A stretch of DNA of 64,000 nucleotides from an uncultured Paracoccaceae bacterium (GTDB lineage Bacteria > Pseudomonadota > Alphaproteobacteria > Rhodobacterales > Rhodobacteraceae). The notes beneath the pieces were generated by a model. The model worked only from the letters and a program-made list of their open reading frames with translations, was not told the DNA's origin and ran no database searches. The translations under genes and the position numbers were made by a program. Positions 51,379 to 60,221 of the stretch are shown one piece after another; the stretch's first letter is position 1, and each line of letters begins with the position of its first letter. The stretch spans positions 310,001-374,000 of the forward strand of contig CANMPL010000003.1 in NCBI GenBank assembly GCA_947499715.1. Reading direction: 5' to 3'.

Positions 51379-52695
51379 TTAAGTCGGGTGGCGGGCCGCT
51401 TCAATGCGTCGGTTCAACGCGCGATCCAAGAGCATCTCCAACTTCGCCCCACGCGCTGGATTGACCGCGCGCGCCCAGCCGATCTTACCCGACAGTTGGG
51501 CGCAGAAAACGGGATCGCGCAAACGCGCGTCGGCGGGATCACTGCAAGCGTGGATCACAGCCTTGAGGTGATCAAAATCGCGGCGCGAGATGTTGAGGTG
51601 TTGGTTTACGACAAGACCCGTCACGCTTTGCCGCGCGCACGCGGGCATTTGCCGCGTTTTGGCGGGATTGAGCGCAAACCCGGCGTCTTGGACGATCAAC
51701 GGAACAGCACGCGCGAGTTTCGCCCGGATGCTGGCGTCGCCTGAAAATGTCAGGTCATCGGCATACCGGGTGTAGCGTGCGCCGACCGCACGGGCGAGCC
51801 CTGCAAGACGACTGTCGAGGCCATGGGACAATATATTGGCCAGAGCAGGTGAGGTCGGCGCACCTTGCGGCAAATGCGCTTCGCGCAGGTAGGTGCGTGC
51901 GGCAATCGGCAAGCGATCAAGCACGCGCGGTGGCGTCACGGTCGTGCAAAGGCCGGTCAAAAGGCGCGCGACGGGTGCGGGAAACCCCAAACTGCGAAAA
52001 AGCCCAAAGACCCGGCCCCAACCAAGCCGCGCAAAAAAGTCAGCGAGATCAAAACAAACCACCATCTGTTCGCCCGCATGACACTGGGCGGCATCCAGAC
52101 AGGACCGCCCACGCACGAAACCGTAAGCCGCGTCATGAAGCGGGACCGGCGCGAGGATCTGGTCCAGGATCTTGCGCTGCACAGCCTTGAGGTTGGGTTT
52201 TGGGGCCTCGATCAAACGCATCCCGCCCCGGCGTTTTGGCACGGCACGGGCATGATAGTTGTTGACGGCCATGTCGCCGTGACGTTCTTGCCGACCTGTT
52301 GGATCGGCGAAGTAATCAAGCTGACCGGTCTCAAGCAGCAACCAATCAGCCAGTGCGGCCGGGGTTACCAAGGCCGGGACGGCACAGCCCTCAAACGCAG
52401 CAATTGGGGCCATGCGGGGCGGGGTCAGATCAGGCGAAGGCCAGATGTCATGCTTGCTGCAATATTTGAAGACCGCCAGAAAGCCCGGTGACAACAAGAG
52501 GGACTGTGCCACATGTCTGGGTTGGGGCGCATAGGCGACCGGCAGATCAGAGAGCAAATCAGTCGCAATCGATGCAGCATGGTGGCGAAGCGGCGCCGGG
52601 AGGCGGTGTTGCAGGGCAGACGTCAGCGTGCGCAGATCCCAAGCGGCACATGTCAGCGTCATCGCCAGGTTCTGGGCCAACGCTTTGTTATTCAT
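51379..52695 (-). CDS. Retron-type reverse transcriptase with N-terminal extension
   Basis: 438 residues from the ATG at 52695. RT motifs in order: RRGGMRLIEAP (about residue 155), AAQCH at exactly the spacing of the retron NAxxH motif before motif A FDLADFFARL (about 215), HLPQGAPTSPALANIL (about 275), catalytic TRYADDLTFSG (about 309), KTRQMP and SVTGLVVNQHLNISRRDF (VTG motif, about 357). The NAxxH-like and VTG features point to retron RTs rather than group II introns or DGRs. The first 145 residues are an unrecognised extension, as in long myxobacterial retron RTs. No good Shine-Dalgarno. Structured 5' leader. Confidence 0.88.
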   Translation of the reverse strand: MNNKALAQNLAMTLTCAAWDLRTLTSALQHRLPAPLRHHAASIATDLLSDLPVAYAPQPRHVAQSLLLSPGFLAVFKYCSKHDIWPSPDLTPPRMAPIAAFEGCAVPALVTPAALADWLLLETGQLDYFADPTGRQERHGDMAVNNYHARAVPKRRGGMRLIEAPKPNLKAVQRKILDQILAPVPLHDAAYGFVRGRSCLDAAQCHAGEQMVVCFDLADFFARLGWGRVFGLFRSLGFPAPVARLLTGLCTTVTPPRVLDRLPIAARTYLREAHLPQGAPTSPALANILSHGLDSRLAGLARAVGARYTRYADDLTFSGDASIRAKLARAVPLIVQDAGFALNPAKTRQMPACARQSVTGLVVNQHLNISRRDFDHLKAVIHACSDPADARLRDPVFCAQLSGKIGWARAVNPARGAKLEMLLDRALNRRIEAARHPT

Positions 52696-52733
52696 CTGCA
52701 ATCAGGTGTCGCAACGCACGGTTCCTGCCCATC

Positions 52734-52885
52734 GTGTCCTGCCACACCGGCCCTGGGTGCAACCCAGTGACGGTGAGGCCGTGTAGTCACAAGTCAGTTC
52801 GTCAGACGGGGATACCCCGCCCCTGCCGGGTGCAAGCACCCCACATCCAGAAACCGCCGTTGCAACCCAAAGATGGCAAGGACAC
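52734..52885 (-). ncRNA. Candidate retron msr-msd RNA upstream of the RT gene
   Basis: On the minus strand GTGTCCTTGCC (52885-52875) can pair with GGCAGGACAC (52743-52734): ten base pairs with one bulged U, placed like the a1/a2 ends of retron RNAs. Between them are four hairpins: GGGTGC/GCACCC (52828-52841), CGGGG/CCCCG (52807-52819), CTGGGT/ACCCAG (52753-52767) and GTGAC/GTCAC (52767-52790). The 3' end is 38 nt before the RT ATG. The usual AGC branch-site context after a1 was not seen, so this remains a candidate. Confidence 0.38.
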
Positions 52886-52915
52886 TGCCGATTGGCAAGT
52901 CACACCGGATTGGTT

Positions 52916-54814
52916 CTAGGCAACCTTATCCCAAGCATTGGCGAATTTCGACAAGACGGCTTTGATCGCATCCTCGTCCGCTTCGCCTGCGATATGAGCG
53001 ACAAGTCCACGCTTTTTATCTTCCGAAACGCTTTGCACATGGGCCGCGACACCGGCCTGATGGAGGGCTGCATTAAAGACCCGCGTAATGGCAGATTTGC
53101 GCAGGTCAGGCTTGAAGACTTTGCCGACAGCTGTCTTTGGCAGCTCGTCCAAGATTTCCAGGTGCTTGGGATGGGCGGCGCGTTCGTGGATCTTTTCCTT
53201 GGCATAGGCCAAGAGTTCGTCGGATGTGATCGTGGCCCCATCAACCAGTTCCACGAAGGCGCATGGAATTTCGCCGGCATGGACATCCGGCTGACCAATT
53301 GCACCGGCAAAGGCCACGGCGGGGTGACCGGCGAGCGCCTCTTCAATCTCGGCGGGGTCGATGTTGTGACCACCACGAATGATCAGATCCTTGGCGCGAC
53401 CTGTGATCCAAAGATAGCCGTCTTCGTCGATCCGGCCCAGATCACCAGTGCGCAGAAATTGGTGCGGCGGGTGAAGGGGGCTGTCTTCGCCAGGATAGAA
53501 CAGGTCTTTGTTCTTCGCCGCTTCTGTATAAGTCTTACCATCATAAACGCCCGGAGAGCTGACGCAGATTTCGCCAATTGCGTTCGCTTCTACGTCGCGC
53601 TGGGTGGCGACATCGACGATGCGGATGTTGGTGTAGGGGAATGGAATGCCGATTGAGCCGACCTTCTTTTCGCCATCGGGCGGGTTGATTGAAACAAGGC
53701 AGGTCGCCTCTGTCAGGCCGTAGCCTTCGCAGATGTTGACGCCTGCTGCCTCTTCAAAGCGACGGTAAAGTTCCAGCGGCAAGGGTGCAGAACCACAAAA
53801 GGCCAGCTTGAGCGATGAGATATCAGCGTTCACCGGACGCTGCATCAGGGCCGACATGGCTGTGGGCACGGTGATCATAAAGGTGACTTTGTGCCGTTCG
53901 ATCAACTTCCAGAAGTTATCGAACACGCCATCGCCGCGGTAGCCTTGCGGCGTTGGAAAGACGATCTGCGCACCAGAGCCAAGCGAGGCGCCCAGTGAGA
54001 CGATCGCCGCGAAGACATGGAACATGGGCAACGGGCAGATCTGCACGTCTTTTTCGGTGAATAGCAGCCGCGCACCAAGCCAGGCGTTATAGACAATGCC
54101 CGAATAACGATGCTGGGCGACCTTTGGCATACCGGTGGTTCCGCCAGTGTGGAAATAGGCCGCGACCCGGTCACCGGTGCTGTCGGCGAAGGCGAGCGAT
54201 TTGGGTTGCTTGGCCATTTCGGTGCGGAAATTCAGCACCTTGGCAGAGTGGCTGACGGGGTTCTTGGGACGGATGAGCGGCACGATCAGTTTCTTGATGC
54301 CGGTCAGGTAACGATGCAGATCAACCTCGAGCACGGTTTCGACGTTGGGGGCCAGTTTGACCGCCTCAGCGGCCTTTTGGGCAAGGTCGGTCTTGGGGAA
54401 AGCCCGCAAAGTAACAAGCACCTTGGCATTGGTTTCACGCAGGATGGAGGCGATTTGTTCGGGTTCAAGCAGGGGGTTGATCGGGTTCACGATGCCCGCG
54501 ATTTGCCCACCGATATAGGTCAGCACGGATTCATTCGCGTTGGGCAGCATATAGGCCACAACGTCCGTTTCGCCCACGCCAAGCTGGCGGAACATATTGG
54601 CGACCTGCGTGCTTTGGTCGCGCAGTTCATTCCAGCTGAGCGTTTCGCAGGGATCCGTCGGGCCGGATTGTAATTGGAACGAAAGCGCATCGCGCGGGCC
54701 ATGCGCATCCGCCGTGCGACTGAGCAATTCGAACGTGGTTTTGGGCAGATCGCGCACGTCCCACGCGCTTTCGGCCTCAATTGCATTGCGGTCAGCCATG
54801 TTGGCGTAGGTCAT
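52916..54814 (-). CDS. Acyl-CoA synthetase (AMP-forming, FadD-like)
   Basis: 632 residues. ANL-superfamily motifs: AYFHTGGTTGMPKVAQHRY (A3, about residue 220), EGYGLTEATCLVSINPP (A5, about 370), LRTGDLGRIDEDGYLWITGRAKDLIIRGGHNIDPAEIEEAL (A7-A8, shortened in meaning to this region, about 465-505) and catalytic lysine in LPKTAVGKVFKPDL (A10). Activates a fatty or aromatic acid to its CoA ester. No close pathway partner beyond the alpha/beta hydrolase upstream. Confidence 0.92.
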   Translation of the reverse strand: MTYANMADRNAIEAESAWDVRDLPKTTFELLSRTADAHGPRDALSFQLQSGPTDPCETLSWNELRDQSTQVANMFRQLGVGETDVVAYMLPNANESVLTYIGGQIAGIVNPINPLLEPEQIASILRETNAKVLVTLRAFPKTDLAQKAAEAVKLAPNVETVLEVDLHRYLTGIKKLIVPLIRPKNPVSHSAKVLNFRTEMAKQPKSLAFADSTGDRVAAYFHTGGTTGMPKVAQHRYSGIVYNAWLGARLLFTEKDVQICPLPMFHVFAAIVSLGASLGSGAQIVFPTPQGYRGDGVFDNFWKLIERHKVTFMITVPTAMSALMQRPVNADISSLKLAFCGSAPLPLELYRRFEEAAGVNICEGYGLTEATCLVSINPPDGEKKVGSIGIPFPYTNIRIVDVATQRDVEANAIGEICVSSPGVYDGKTYTEAAKNKDLFYPGEDSPLHPPHQFLRTGDLGRIDEDGYLWITGRAKDLIIRGGHNIDPAEIEEALAGHPAVAFAGAIGQPDVHAGEIPCAFVELVDGATITSDELLAYAKEKIHERAAHPKHLEILDELPKTAVGKVFKPDLRKSAITRVFNAALHQAGVAAHVQSVSEDKKRGLVAHIAGEADEDAIKAVLSKFANAWDKVA

Positions 54815-54937
54815 GCCTATTCCTCCCGGTTATTCTTGCTGTTGCAGCCACAGGTGCGCGGCCAACTCTCCCTTGGCGGCTACGATGCTGAAAAGGTGGG
54901 GTTTGCGCAAGTGTGATGGCGCGGTTGCGACGGCACG

Positions 54938-55654
54938 TCACGCGGCCCAGTGATCGCGTAACCTTGCGGCAAATGGGCCGGGTTGATCAAAGACCGCCCA
55001 GTGGCCGCCGGGGTTGACGTGAACCGGCACCGCTACATTTTGCGCCAGTGTCTTACAAACGCGCAGGGGCACAAATGGGTCGCTGTCTGCGGCAATGATC
55101 ATGCCGCGCTGCGACAGGCCAGACAAGTCACCGCCCCAAGCGGGGCCGATATCAACCGCTGACCGATAAAGCCGCAGGATCGCGCCCTTCATCTGCGTGT
55201 TGATATGCGGCATTTCCAGCTGCAAGAGGTCCTCTGGCATACCTGCGCGGCGCAGAAGCTTGCGCCCGCGTGCGCCACGCATCAGCATCATCGCCAACTC
55301 GCCCTTCCAACGGGTCTGCCAGAGACGCGCCAAGCGGTGCCACTTCAGATCTGGGTAAAGCGAGGCGTTCAGAACCGCCCACGACGCGATCAGGTCAGGG
55401 CACAGGTGCGCGACACGCAAGCTGAGCAACCCGCCCCAATCATGGCCAACAAGATGGACCGGGCCGGGTGCGGACTCTATCTGCGTGATCACCCAAGCCG
55501 CGTAGCTGTCCATATGGCTGTCAAACCCGGCAGGCGACGCTGCGCCAAAACCGGGCAACGACAGCGCGCGGTAGTCCCCCTGCCCCAAAGTGGCAATCAG
55601 CGGATCCCAAAGGCGCGCCGTGTCAGGCACACCATGCACAAAGATGACAGTCAT
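54938..55654 (-). CDS. Alpha/beta-hydrolase
   Basis: 238 residues. Oxyanion region VIFVHGVPDTARLWDPLI (residues 3-20), nucleophile elbow LVGHDWGGLLSL (about 68-79, Asp nucleophile as in epoxide hydrolases and dehalogenases), and catalytic histidine in NPGGHWAVFDQPG near the C-terminus. Substrate unknown. Between the acyl-CoA synthetase and ABC exporter genes, same strand. Confidence 0.9.
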   Translation of the reverse strand: MTVIFVHGVPDTARLWDPLIATLGQGDYRALSLPGFGAASPAGFDSHMDSYAAWVITQIESAPGPVHLVGHDWGGLLSLRVAHLCPDLIASWAVLNASLYPDLKWHRLARLWQTRWKGELAMMLMRGARGRKLLRRAGMPEDLLQLEMPHINTQMKGAILRLYRSAVDIGPAWGGDLSGLSQRGMIIAADSDPFVPLRVCKTLAQNVAVPVHVNPGGHWAVFDQPGPFAARLRDHWAA

Positions 55655-55674
55655 AGGGCAGGATGCGCTGCAAA

Positions 55675-57468
55675 TTATTCTGCGGCAAGTCCTGCTGTGA
55701 ATTGCAACCGGGCAAGGCGCGCATAAAGCCCGCCTTGGGCCACCAGTTCATCATGGGTGCCGGTAGCCACGATCTGGCCTGCCTCGAACACGATGATCCG
55801 GTCCGCCTTTTTCACGGTCGCAAGGCGGTGCGCCACAATCAAAGTGGTGCGATTTTGGGCCAGCGCCTCGACCGCTTTTTGCACGGCAGCCTCGGATTCC
55901 GCATCGAGGGCGGAGGTCGCTTCGTCCAACAAAAGCACCGGCGCGTCACGCAGGATCGCGCGGGCAATGGCGATGCGCTGCTTTTGCCCACCCGACAGCA
56001 TGACACCACGTTCGCCCACATCACTGTCATAGCCGTCTGGCAATGCGGTCAGAAAATCATGGGCGGCCGCGGCTTTGGCGGCGGCAATCACCTCTGCGTC
56101 GGTGGCATCGGGGCGGCCAAAGCGGATGTTTTCACGCGCGGTATCTGCAAAGATCACTGGGTCCTGCGGGACCAAAGCGATGTGTTTGCGAAAGGCTGCG
56201 CGGTCGAGCGTTTTGAGGTCGATATTATCAAGCTTTATCGCCCCCGATTGCGGATCATAGAAGCGCAGCAAAAGCTGAATGATTGTGGTCTTACCCGCAC
56301 CAGATGGACCGACAAGGGCGACGGTTTCACCGGGCTTGACCGTCAGCGAAACGCCATCAAGGGCGGCGATGGATGGCCGCGCGGGGTAAGAAAATTTGAC
56401 GTTTTCAAAGGCAATCTCTCCTGCGACCTGCGCTGGCAGGCTGCTGGGTTGTACAGGATCCTGCACGCTGTCGGCGGCACCTAATAGCTCGACCAAACGC
56501 TCTGTCGCGCCAGCGGCGCGTTGGAGTTCACCCCAGATTTCGGTCAGGGCCGCGACAGCGCCCGCGACCATCACGGTGTAGATCAGGAATTGCACCAATT
56601 CGCCGACGGTAATCGTGCCAGACCGCACATCATTGGCCCCCATCCAGAGAAAGCCGACGACGCCGGAGAACGCGATAAAGATCACAATCGCCGTCAACAC
56701 CGCACGGGTTGCGATGCGGCGACGCGCGGCGACAAAGGACTTTTCGGTGACATTTGCGAATTTGCCGCGGCTGAGATCTTCGTGGGTGAACGCCTGCACG
56801 GTTTGGGCTGACAAGAGCTGTTCAGAGGCGTCGCCGGAAGAAGCCGCGATCCAATCCTGGTTTTCCTTGGACAGTGCCCGCACGCGACGGCCCAGCACAA
56901 TGATTGGCAGCAAGATGACCGGGATCGGCCAAAGCACAAGCAGCGACATTTTGACGGAGGTCCAAAGCATCAACCCGATGCCGCCGATGAGGATCAGGCA
57001 GTTACGCAATGCGACGGATACAGACGACCCGATGACCGACAGGATCAGCGTGGTATCAGTTGTGATCCGGCTGAGCACCTCACCGGTCATGATTTTTTCG
57101 TAGAACGCGGGGCTCATCCCGATCATACGGTCAAAGACAGCAACGCGGATGTCGGCCACCACACGTTCGCCCAATCGGGTGACAAGATAGTAGCGCATAG
57201 CGGTGCCCACGGCGAGCAGGGCCGCGATGCCGATGGCGGCCAGAAAGTAGCCTTGCAGCAGGTCCAGTTGGTCGGAATTGAAGTTGTCGACCACCCGGCG
57301 CACGGCCAATGGCAAGACCAAGCTGATCATCGCCGTGAGGATCAGGGCAAAGCCCGCAAAAAACAGCATCGGCTTATAAGGCCGCATGAACGGCCAAAGC
57401 GCCTGCAACGCGCCGATATCTTTAGACGCCGCGCGTTCGGCTTCCTGCACTTTTGGGGTCTCGGCCAT
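55675..57468 (-). CDS. ABC exporter, fused permease and ATPase (MsbA-like)
   Basis: 597 residues from the ATG at 57468; the ORF track extends it through a tRNA. N-terminal six-helix membrane domain with MRYYLVTRLGERVVADIRVAVFD. ATPase: Walker A LVGPSGAGKTT (about residue 390), Q-loop VPQDPVIFADT, signature LSGGQKQRIAIARAI, Walker B VLLLDEATSALD, H-loop VAHRL. A homodimeric half-exporter for lipid, drug or peptide. Substrate unknown. Confidence 0.95.
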   Translation of the reverse strand: MAETPKVQEAERAASKDIGALQALWPFMRPYKPMLFFAGFALILTAMISLVLPLAVRRVVDNFNSDQLDLLQGYFLAAIGIAALLAVGTAMRYYLVTRLGERVVADIRVAVFDRMIGMSPAFYEKIMTGEVLSRITTDTTLILSVIGSSVSVALRNCLILIGGIGLMLWTSVKMSLLVLWPIPVILLPIIVLGRRVRALSKENQDWIAASSGDASEQLLSAQTVQAFTHEDLSRGKFANVTEKSFVAARRRIATRAVLTAIVIFIAFSGVVGFLWMGANDVRSGTITVGELVQFLIYTVMVAGAVAALTEIWGELQRAAGATERLVELLGAADSVQDPVQPSSLPAQVAGEIAFENVKFSYPARPSIAALDGVSLTVKPGETVALVGPSGAGKTTIIQLLLRFYDPQSGAIKLDNIDLKTLDRAAFRKHIALVPQDPVIFADTARENIRFGRPDATDAEVIAAAKAAAAHDFLTALPDGYDSDVGERGVMLSGGQKQRIAIARAILRDAPVLLLDEATSALDAESEAAVQKAVEALAQNRTTLIVAHRLATVKKADRIIVFEAGQIVATGTHDELVAQGGLYARLARLQFTAGLAAE

Positions 57469-57539
57469 CGTTGTCGTCCTTTGCGGGTCGTCGCTGGTCA
57501 CATAAAACCGACGACGGCTGTGGACAAGGCAAGAAGAGA

Positions 57540-57613
57540 TGGAGCGGGCGACGGGAATCGAACCCGTATCATCAGCTTGGAAGGCTGAGGTCTTACCATT
57601 ACACAACGCCCGC
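57540..57613 (-). tRNA. tRNA-Gly (TCC)
   Basis: Minus strand GCGGGCGTTGTGTAATGG at the 5' end, anticodon loop CTTCCAA (anticodon TCC), T-arm GGGTTCGATTCCC and encoded CCA. Acceptor stem GCGGGCG/CGCCCGC pairs perfectly. Confidence 0.96.
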
Positions 57614-57667
57614 GCGCTGATGGGTGATTATGCCAAGCCAATGTGATGGTCAAGAAGTCGCGGGCGT

Positions 57668-58429
57668 TTAGCCTACCTGATCGCGCAGCTTATCGTCGGA
57701 CCACCCCAATGATGCCGAGAGCCTCTGCGCGATATGGGTAATGTCCTGGCCGATCTTTTGGCGGAACACAGGTGTAAAGACCCGCACGGAACCTGTCGCG
57801 CCAATCGAGAGCGTTGCACCGGGGCCTGTGTCGCCCAGCGCTGCCGCAACGGAGCACATGCCACGTTCAATTTCCTCGACGCATTCGGCGTAGCCGCGGG
57901 CGCGGATCACCTCAAATTCTTTTTCCAGATCTTCCACCTTGGTCAGGGTGAATTCGGTATAGGCCTTTAGGCGGCCTTTGACGTCTTGGGTCAATTGCAG
58001 GTCTGGCGACACGGCGGCCACGGCCTTGGAACAAGAACAGGCGTGCAAGGGGCGCTTGCCAAGGCCGGGATGAAGGTAGGACACGCCGGTATCGGGGGTT
58101 TCGACGTGGATAATCTCAACCGATTTTCCGCGCAGACGCGACACAAAGAACGCAGTGCCATGGGTTGCGGCGGCCTGCTTGAGCACTGGTGCGATCACAT
58201 CAAGCAGGACGCGATCAGAATGGTCGCGATGCGCGATACGCTTCAACCGCGAGCCGATTACAAACCGCCCCCGCGCAACCGGCTCCAAGAGCCCCGCAGT
58301 CACCAGATCCTGCACAAGGCGGTAGGCCGTGGGTTTGGGCAGGTCGGAATGGGCGCAGATATCGGCCACGCTCGCCTCGCCCATCTGGCCGACGGCTTCG
58401 AGGATGAAGGTCAAGCGTTCGAGATGCAT
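57668..58429 (-). CDS. IclR-family transcriptional regulator
   Basis: 253 residues. Winged HTH ERLTFILEAVGQMGEASVADICAHSDLPKPTAYRLVQDLV, then the IclR effector domain (GKRPLHACSCSKAVAAV; YAECVEEIERGMCSVAAAL). Divergent from the methanethiol oxidase operon with a 71-bp gap that contains a palindromic AT-rich site, so it is the likely regulator of that operon. Ligand unknown. Confidence 0.93.
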   Translation of the reverse strand: MHLERLTFILEAVGQMGEASVADICAHSDLPKPTAYRLVQDLVTAGLLEPVARGRFVIGSRLKRIAHRDHSDRVLLDVIAPVLKQAAATHGTAFFVSRLRGKSVEIIHVETPDTGVSYLHPGLGKRPLHACSCSKAVAAVSPDLQLTQDVKGRLKAYTEFTLTKVEDLEKEFEVIRARGYAECVEEIERGMCSVAAALGDTGPGATLSIGATGSVRVFTPVFRQKIGQDITHIAQRLSASLGWSDDKLRDQVG

Positions 58430-58451
58430 ATTCTCACCTTGCGAAAATTAC

Positions 58452-58463
58452 TATATCAATATA
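58452..58463. promoter_or_regulatory. Candidate IclR operator
   Basis: TATATCAATATA: five-base arms TATAT/ATATA around CA, in the AT-rich 71-bp gap between the divergent iclR-like and methanethiol oxidase genes. It may overlap both promoters. Confidence 0.5.
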
Positions 58464-58500
58464 CGAGAATCATGATGGAACCGCAAGAGAGGGTCAGACC

Positions 58501-59856
58501 ATGGACGGCGCATGTTGCGGACCGGGATACGCAAGCCCTGCCGAGGCGATCAAGGCGCCGCGTGAAAAGCTGCTGTATACCATCGCGATCTATACGGGCA
58601 CGGGCATCCAGAAGCCTGATTATCTGGCCACTGTTGATGCTGACCCCGATAGCCCGACCTATAGTCAGGTGATCCACCGGCTTGAGATGCCGGGGATTGG
58701 GGATGAATTGCATCACATGGGCTGGAACGCCTGTTCGTCCTGTCATGATGATGCGGGCATGAGCCGCAAGTATCTGTTGCTGCCCGGTGTGCGGTCCAAC
58801 AACATCCACATTATCGACACCGCCACGGACCCTTTTGCCCCCCGTTTGCACAAGGTGATTGACGGGGCCGAGATCAAGTCAAAGACCAACCTGTCAGGGC
58901 CGCATACGGTGCATTGTCTGGGGTCGGAGATCATCATCTCTTTCCTTGGGGATTCGCAAGGTGAAGCGCCGGGGGGGTATCTGCATCTGAACAAGGATTT
59001 TGAGATCGTGGGGCGGTGGGAAAACTCCATGGGGGATATCCCGTTTGGGTATGATTTTTGGTATCAGCCGCGCCACAACGTGATGGTCAGTTCCGAGTGG
59101 GCCGCGCCGAATACGTTTATGCCGGGGTTCGATCTGGAAGAGGTGGGCCATCTGAAATACGGCCGCCGCCTGCATATCTGGGACTTTGAGAAGCGCGAGC
59201 CGGTCGAAACGATGTATCTGGGCGAGGATGGCTTGATCCCGCTTGAGGTGAAGTTTCTGCATGATCCTGACAGTAGTCACGGATTTTGTGGTGCGGCGCT
59301 GTCGTCCAATGTGATCCATTTCTGGAAGTCCGAGGCGGGCAAGTGGGCATGGGAAAAGATCATTGACGTGGACAACGAACCGCATCCCGAATGGCCGATA
59401 CCGGTGCCGGGTGTGATGTCGGCCATTCTGGTGTCGATGGATGACAAATACCTTTACCTGAATAACTGGTTGCATGGGGATATGCGCCAGTATGATATCA
59501 GCGATCCGCATAACCCGGTGCTGACCGGGCAGGTCTGGATGGGGGGATTGCTGGGCAAGGCCCCGGTGGTGAACGGGGTTAAGGTTGCTGGTGGGCCGCA
59601 GATGTATCAGCTATCGCTGGATGGGACGCGGCTCTATGTCACCACGTCGTTGTTTTCTACTTGGGACAACCAGTTTTATCCAGACATCCGCACCCAAGGC
59701 GGCGTGATGCTGATGATTGATTGTGACGTTGAAAACGGCGGCATGAAGATCAACGAAGATTTCATTGTCGATTTCGGCAAGGAGCCGAACGGGCCAAGCC
59801 GCTGTCATGAGACGCGTTATCCGGGTGGTGATTGCACCAGCGATATCTGGCTGTGA
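58501..59856 (+). CDS. Selenium-binding protein 56 family, methanethiol oxidase
   Basis: 451 residues. Family signatures: ACCGPGYASPAEA at the N-terminus, HHMGWNACSSCHDD (about residues 70-83), SGPHTVHCLGSEIIISFLGD, SSEWAAPNTFMPGFD, SSHGFCGAALSS, LYLNNWLHGDMRQYDISDP and the C-terminal CHETRYPGGDCTSDIWL. Copper-dependent homologues oxidise methanethiol to formaldehyde, sulfide and peroxide. No Sec signal is visible, although characterised bacterial enzymes are periplasmic. AGAGGG 8 nt before the ATG. A GTGA overlap couples it to ferredoxin. Confidence 0.93.
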   Translation: MDGACCGPGYASPAEAIKAPREKLLYTIAIYTGTGIQKPDYLATVDADPDSPTYSQVIHRLEMPGIGDELHHMGWNACSSCHDDAGMSRKYLLLPGVRSNNIHIIDTATDPFAPRLHKVIDGAEIKSKTNLSGPHTVHCLGSEIIISFLGDSQGEAPGGYLHLNKDFEIVGRWENSMGDIPFGYDFWYQPRHNVMVSSEWAAPNTFMPGFDLEEVGHLKYGRRLHIWDFEKREPVETMYLGEDGLIPLEVKFLHDPDSSHGFCGAALSSNVIHFWKSEAGKWAWEKIIDVDNEPHPEWPIPVPGVMSAILVSMDDKYLYLNNWLHGDMRQYDISDPHNPVLTGQVWMGGLLGKAPVVNGVKVAGGPQMYQLSLDGTRLYVTTSLFSTWDNQFYPDIRTQGGVMLMIDCDVENGGMKINEDFIVDFGKEPNGPSRCHETRYPGGDCTSDIWL

Positions 59857-60221
59857 ACGCGGAGCGGACCATCACGCTCGCCAATCGGGGGGGTGCGACC
59901 TATCGGGTTGATGCGCGCCGCGCGTTGCTGGATAGCCTGCGCGATCAGGGTGTCGATCTGCCCTATGGCTGCAAATACGGCGGGTGTATCACCTGCGCGG
60001 CCAAGCTGACCGCGGGCGAGGTGGACCAACGGCGGCAAGTGGCGCTGAACAATCGGCAGATCAACAACGGTTATGTGCTGCTTTGCGTCGCCCGGCCATT
60101 GTCGGATTGCACGGTCGAAATCGGCGTGGAGAGCCACGACAAACTTTATCGCAACCCCTTTCTTGATCCGCTGGAACCACACGAGTTGAAGGCGGATATT
60201 GCGACCCCAAAGGAGGCATAG
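59853..60221 (+). CDS. 2Fe-2S ferredoxin
   Basis: 122 residues from a GTG that overlaps the methanethiol oxidase stop. Plant-type cluster ligands: LPYGCKYGGCITCAAKL (about residues 35-51, CX4CX2C) and LLCVARP (fourth Cys). The C-terminal extension (DKLYRNPFLDPLEPHELK) is longer than usual. Electron carrier; its coupling to methanethiol oxidase suggests a role in that reaction or in maturation (inference). Confidence 0.92.
   Translation: MNAERTITLANRGGATYRVDARRALLDSLRDQGVDLPYGCKYGGCITCAAKLTAGEVDQRRQVALNNRQINNGYVLLCVARPLSDCTVEIGVESHDKLYRNPFLDPLEPHELKADIATPKEA

Noticed and set aside
51379-52695. Group II intron maturase or diversity-generating RT
   Set aside because: No maturase X or HNH domain, no intron RNA motifs or variable-repeat pair nearby; NAxxH-like and VTG motifs favour the retron type.
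57469-57606. N-terminal extension of the ABC exporter
   Set aside because: It reads through tRNA-Gly; the ATG at 57468 has a ribosome site and family-typical N-terminus.
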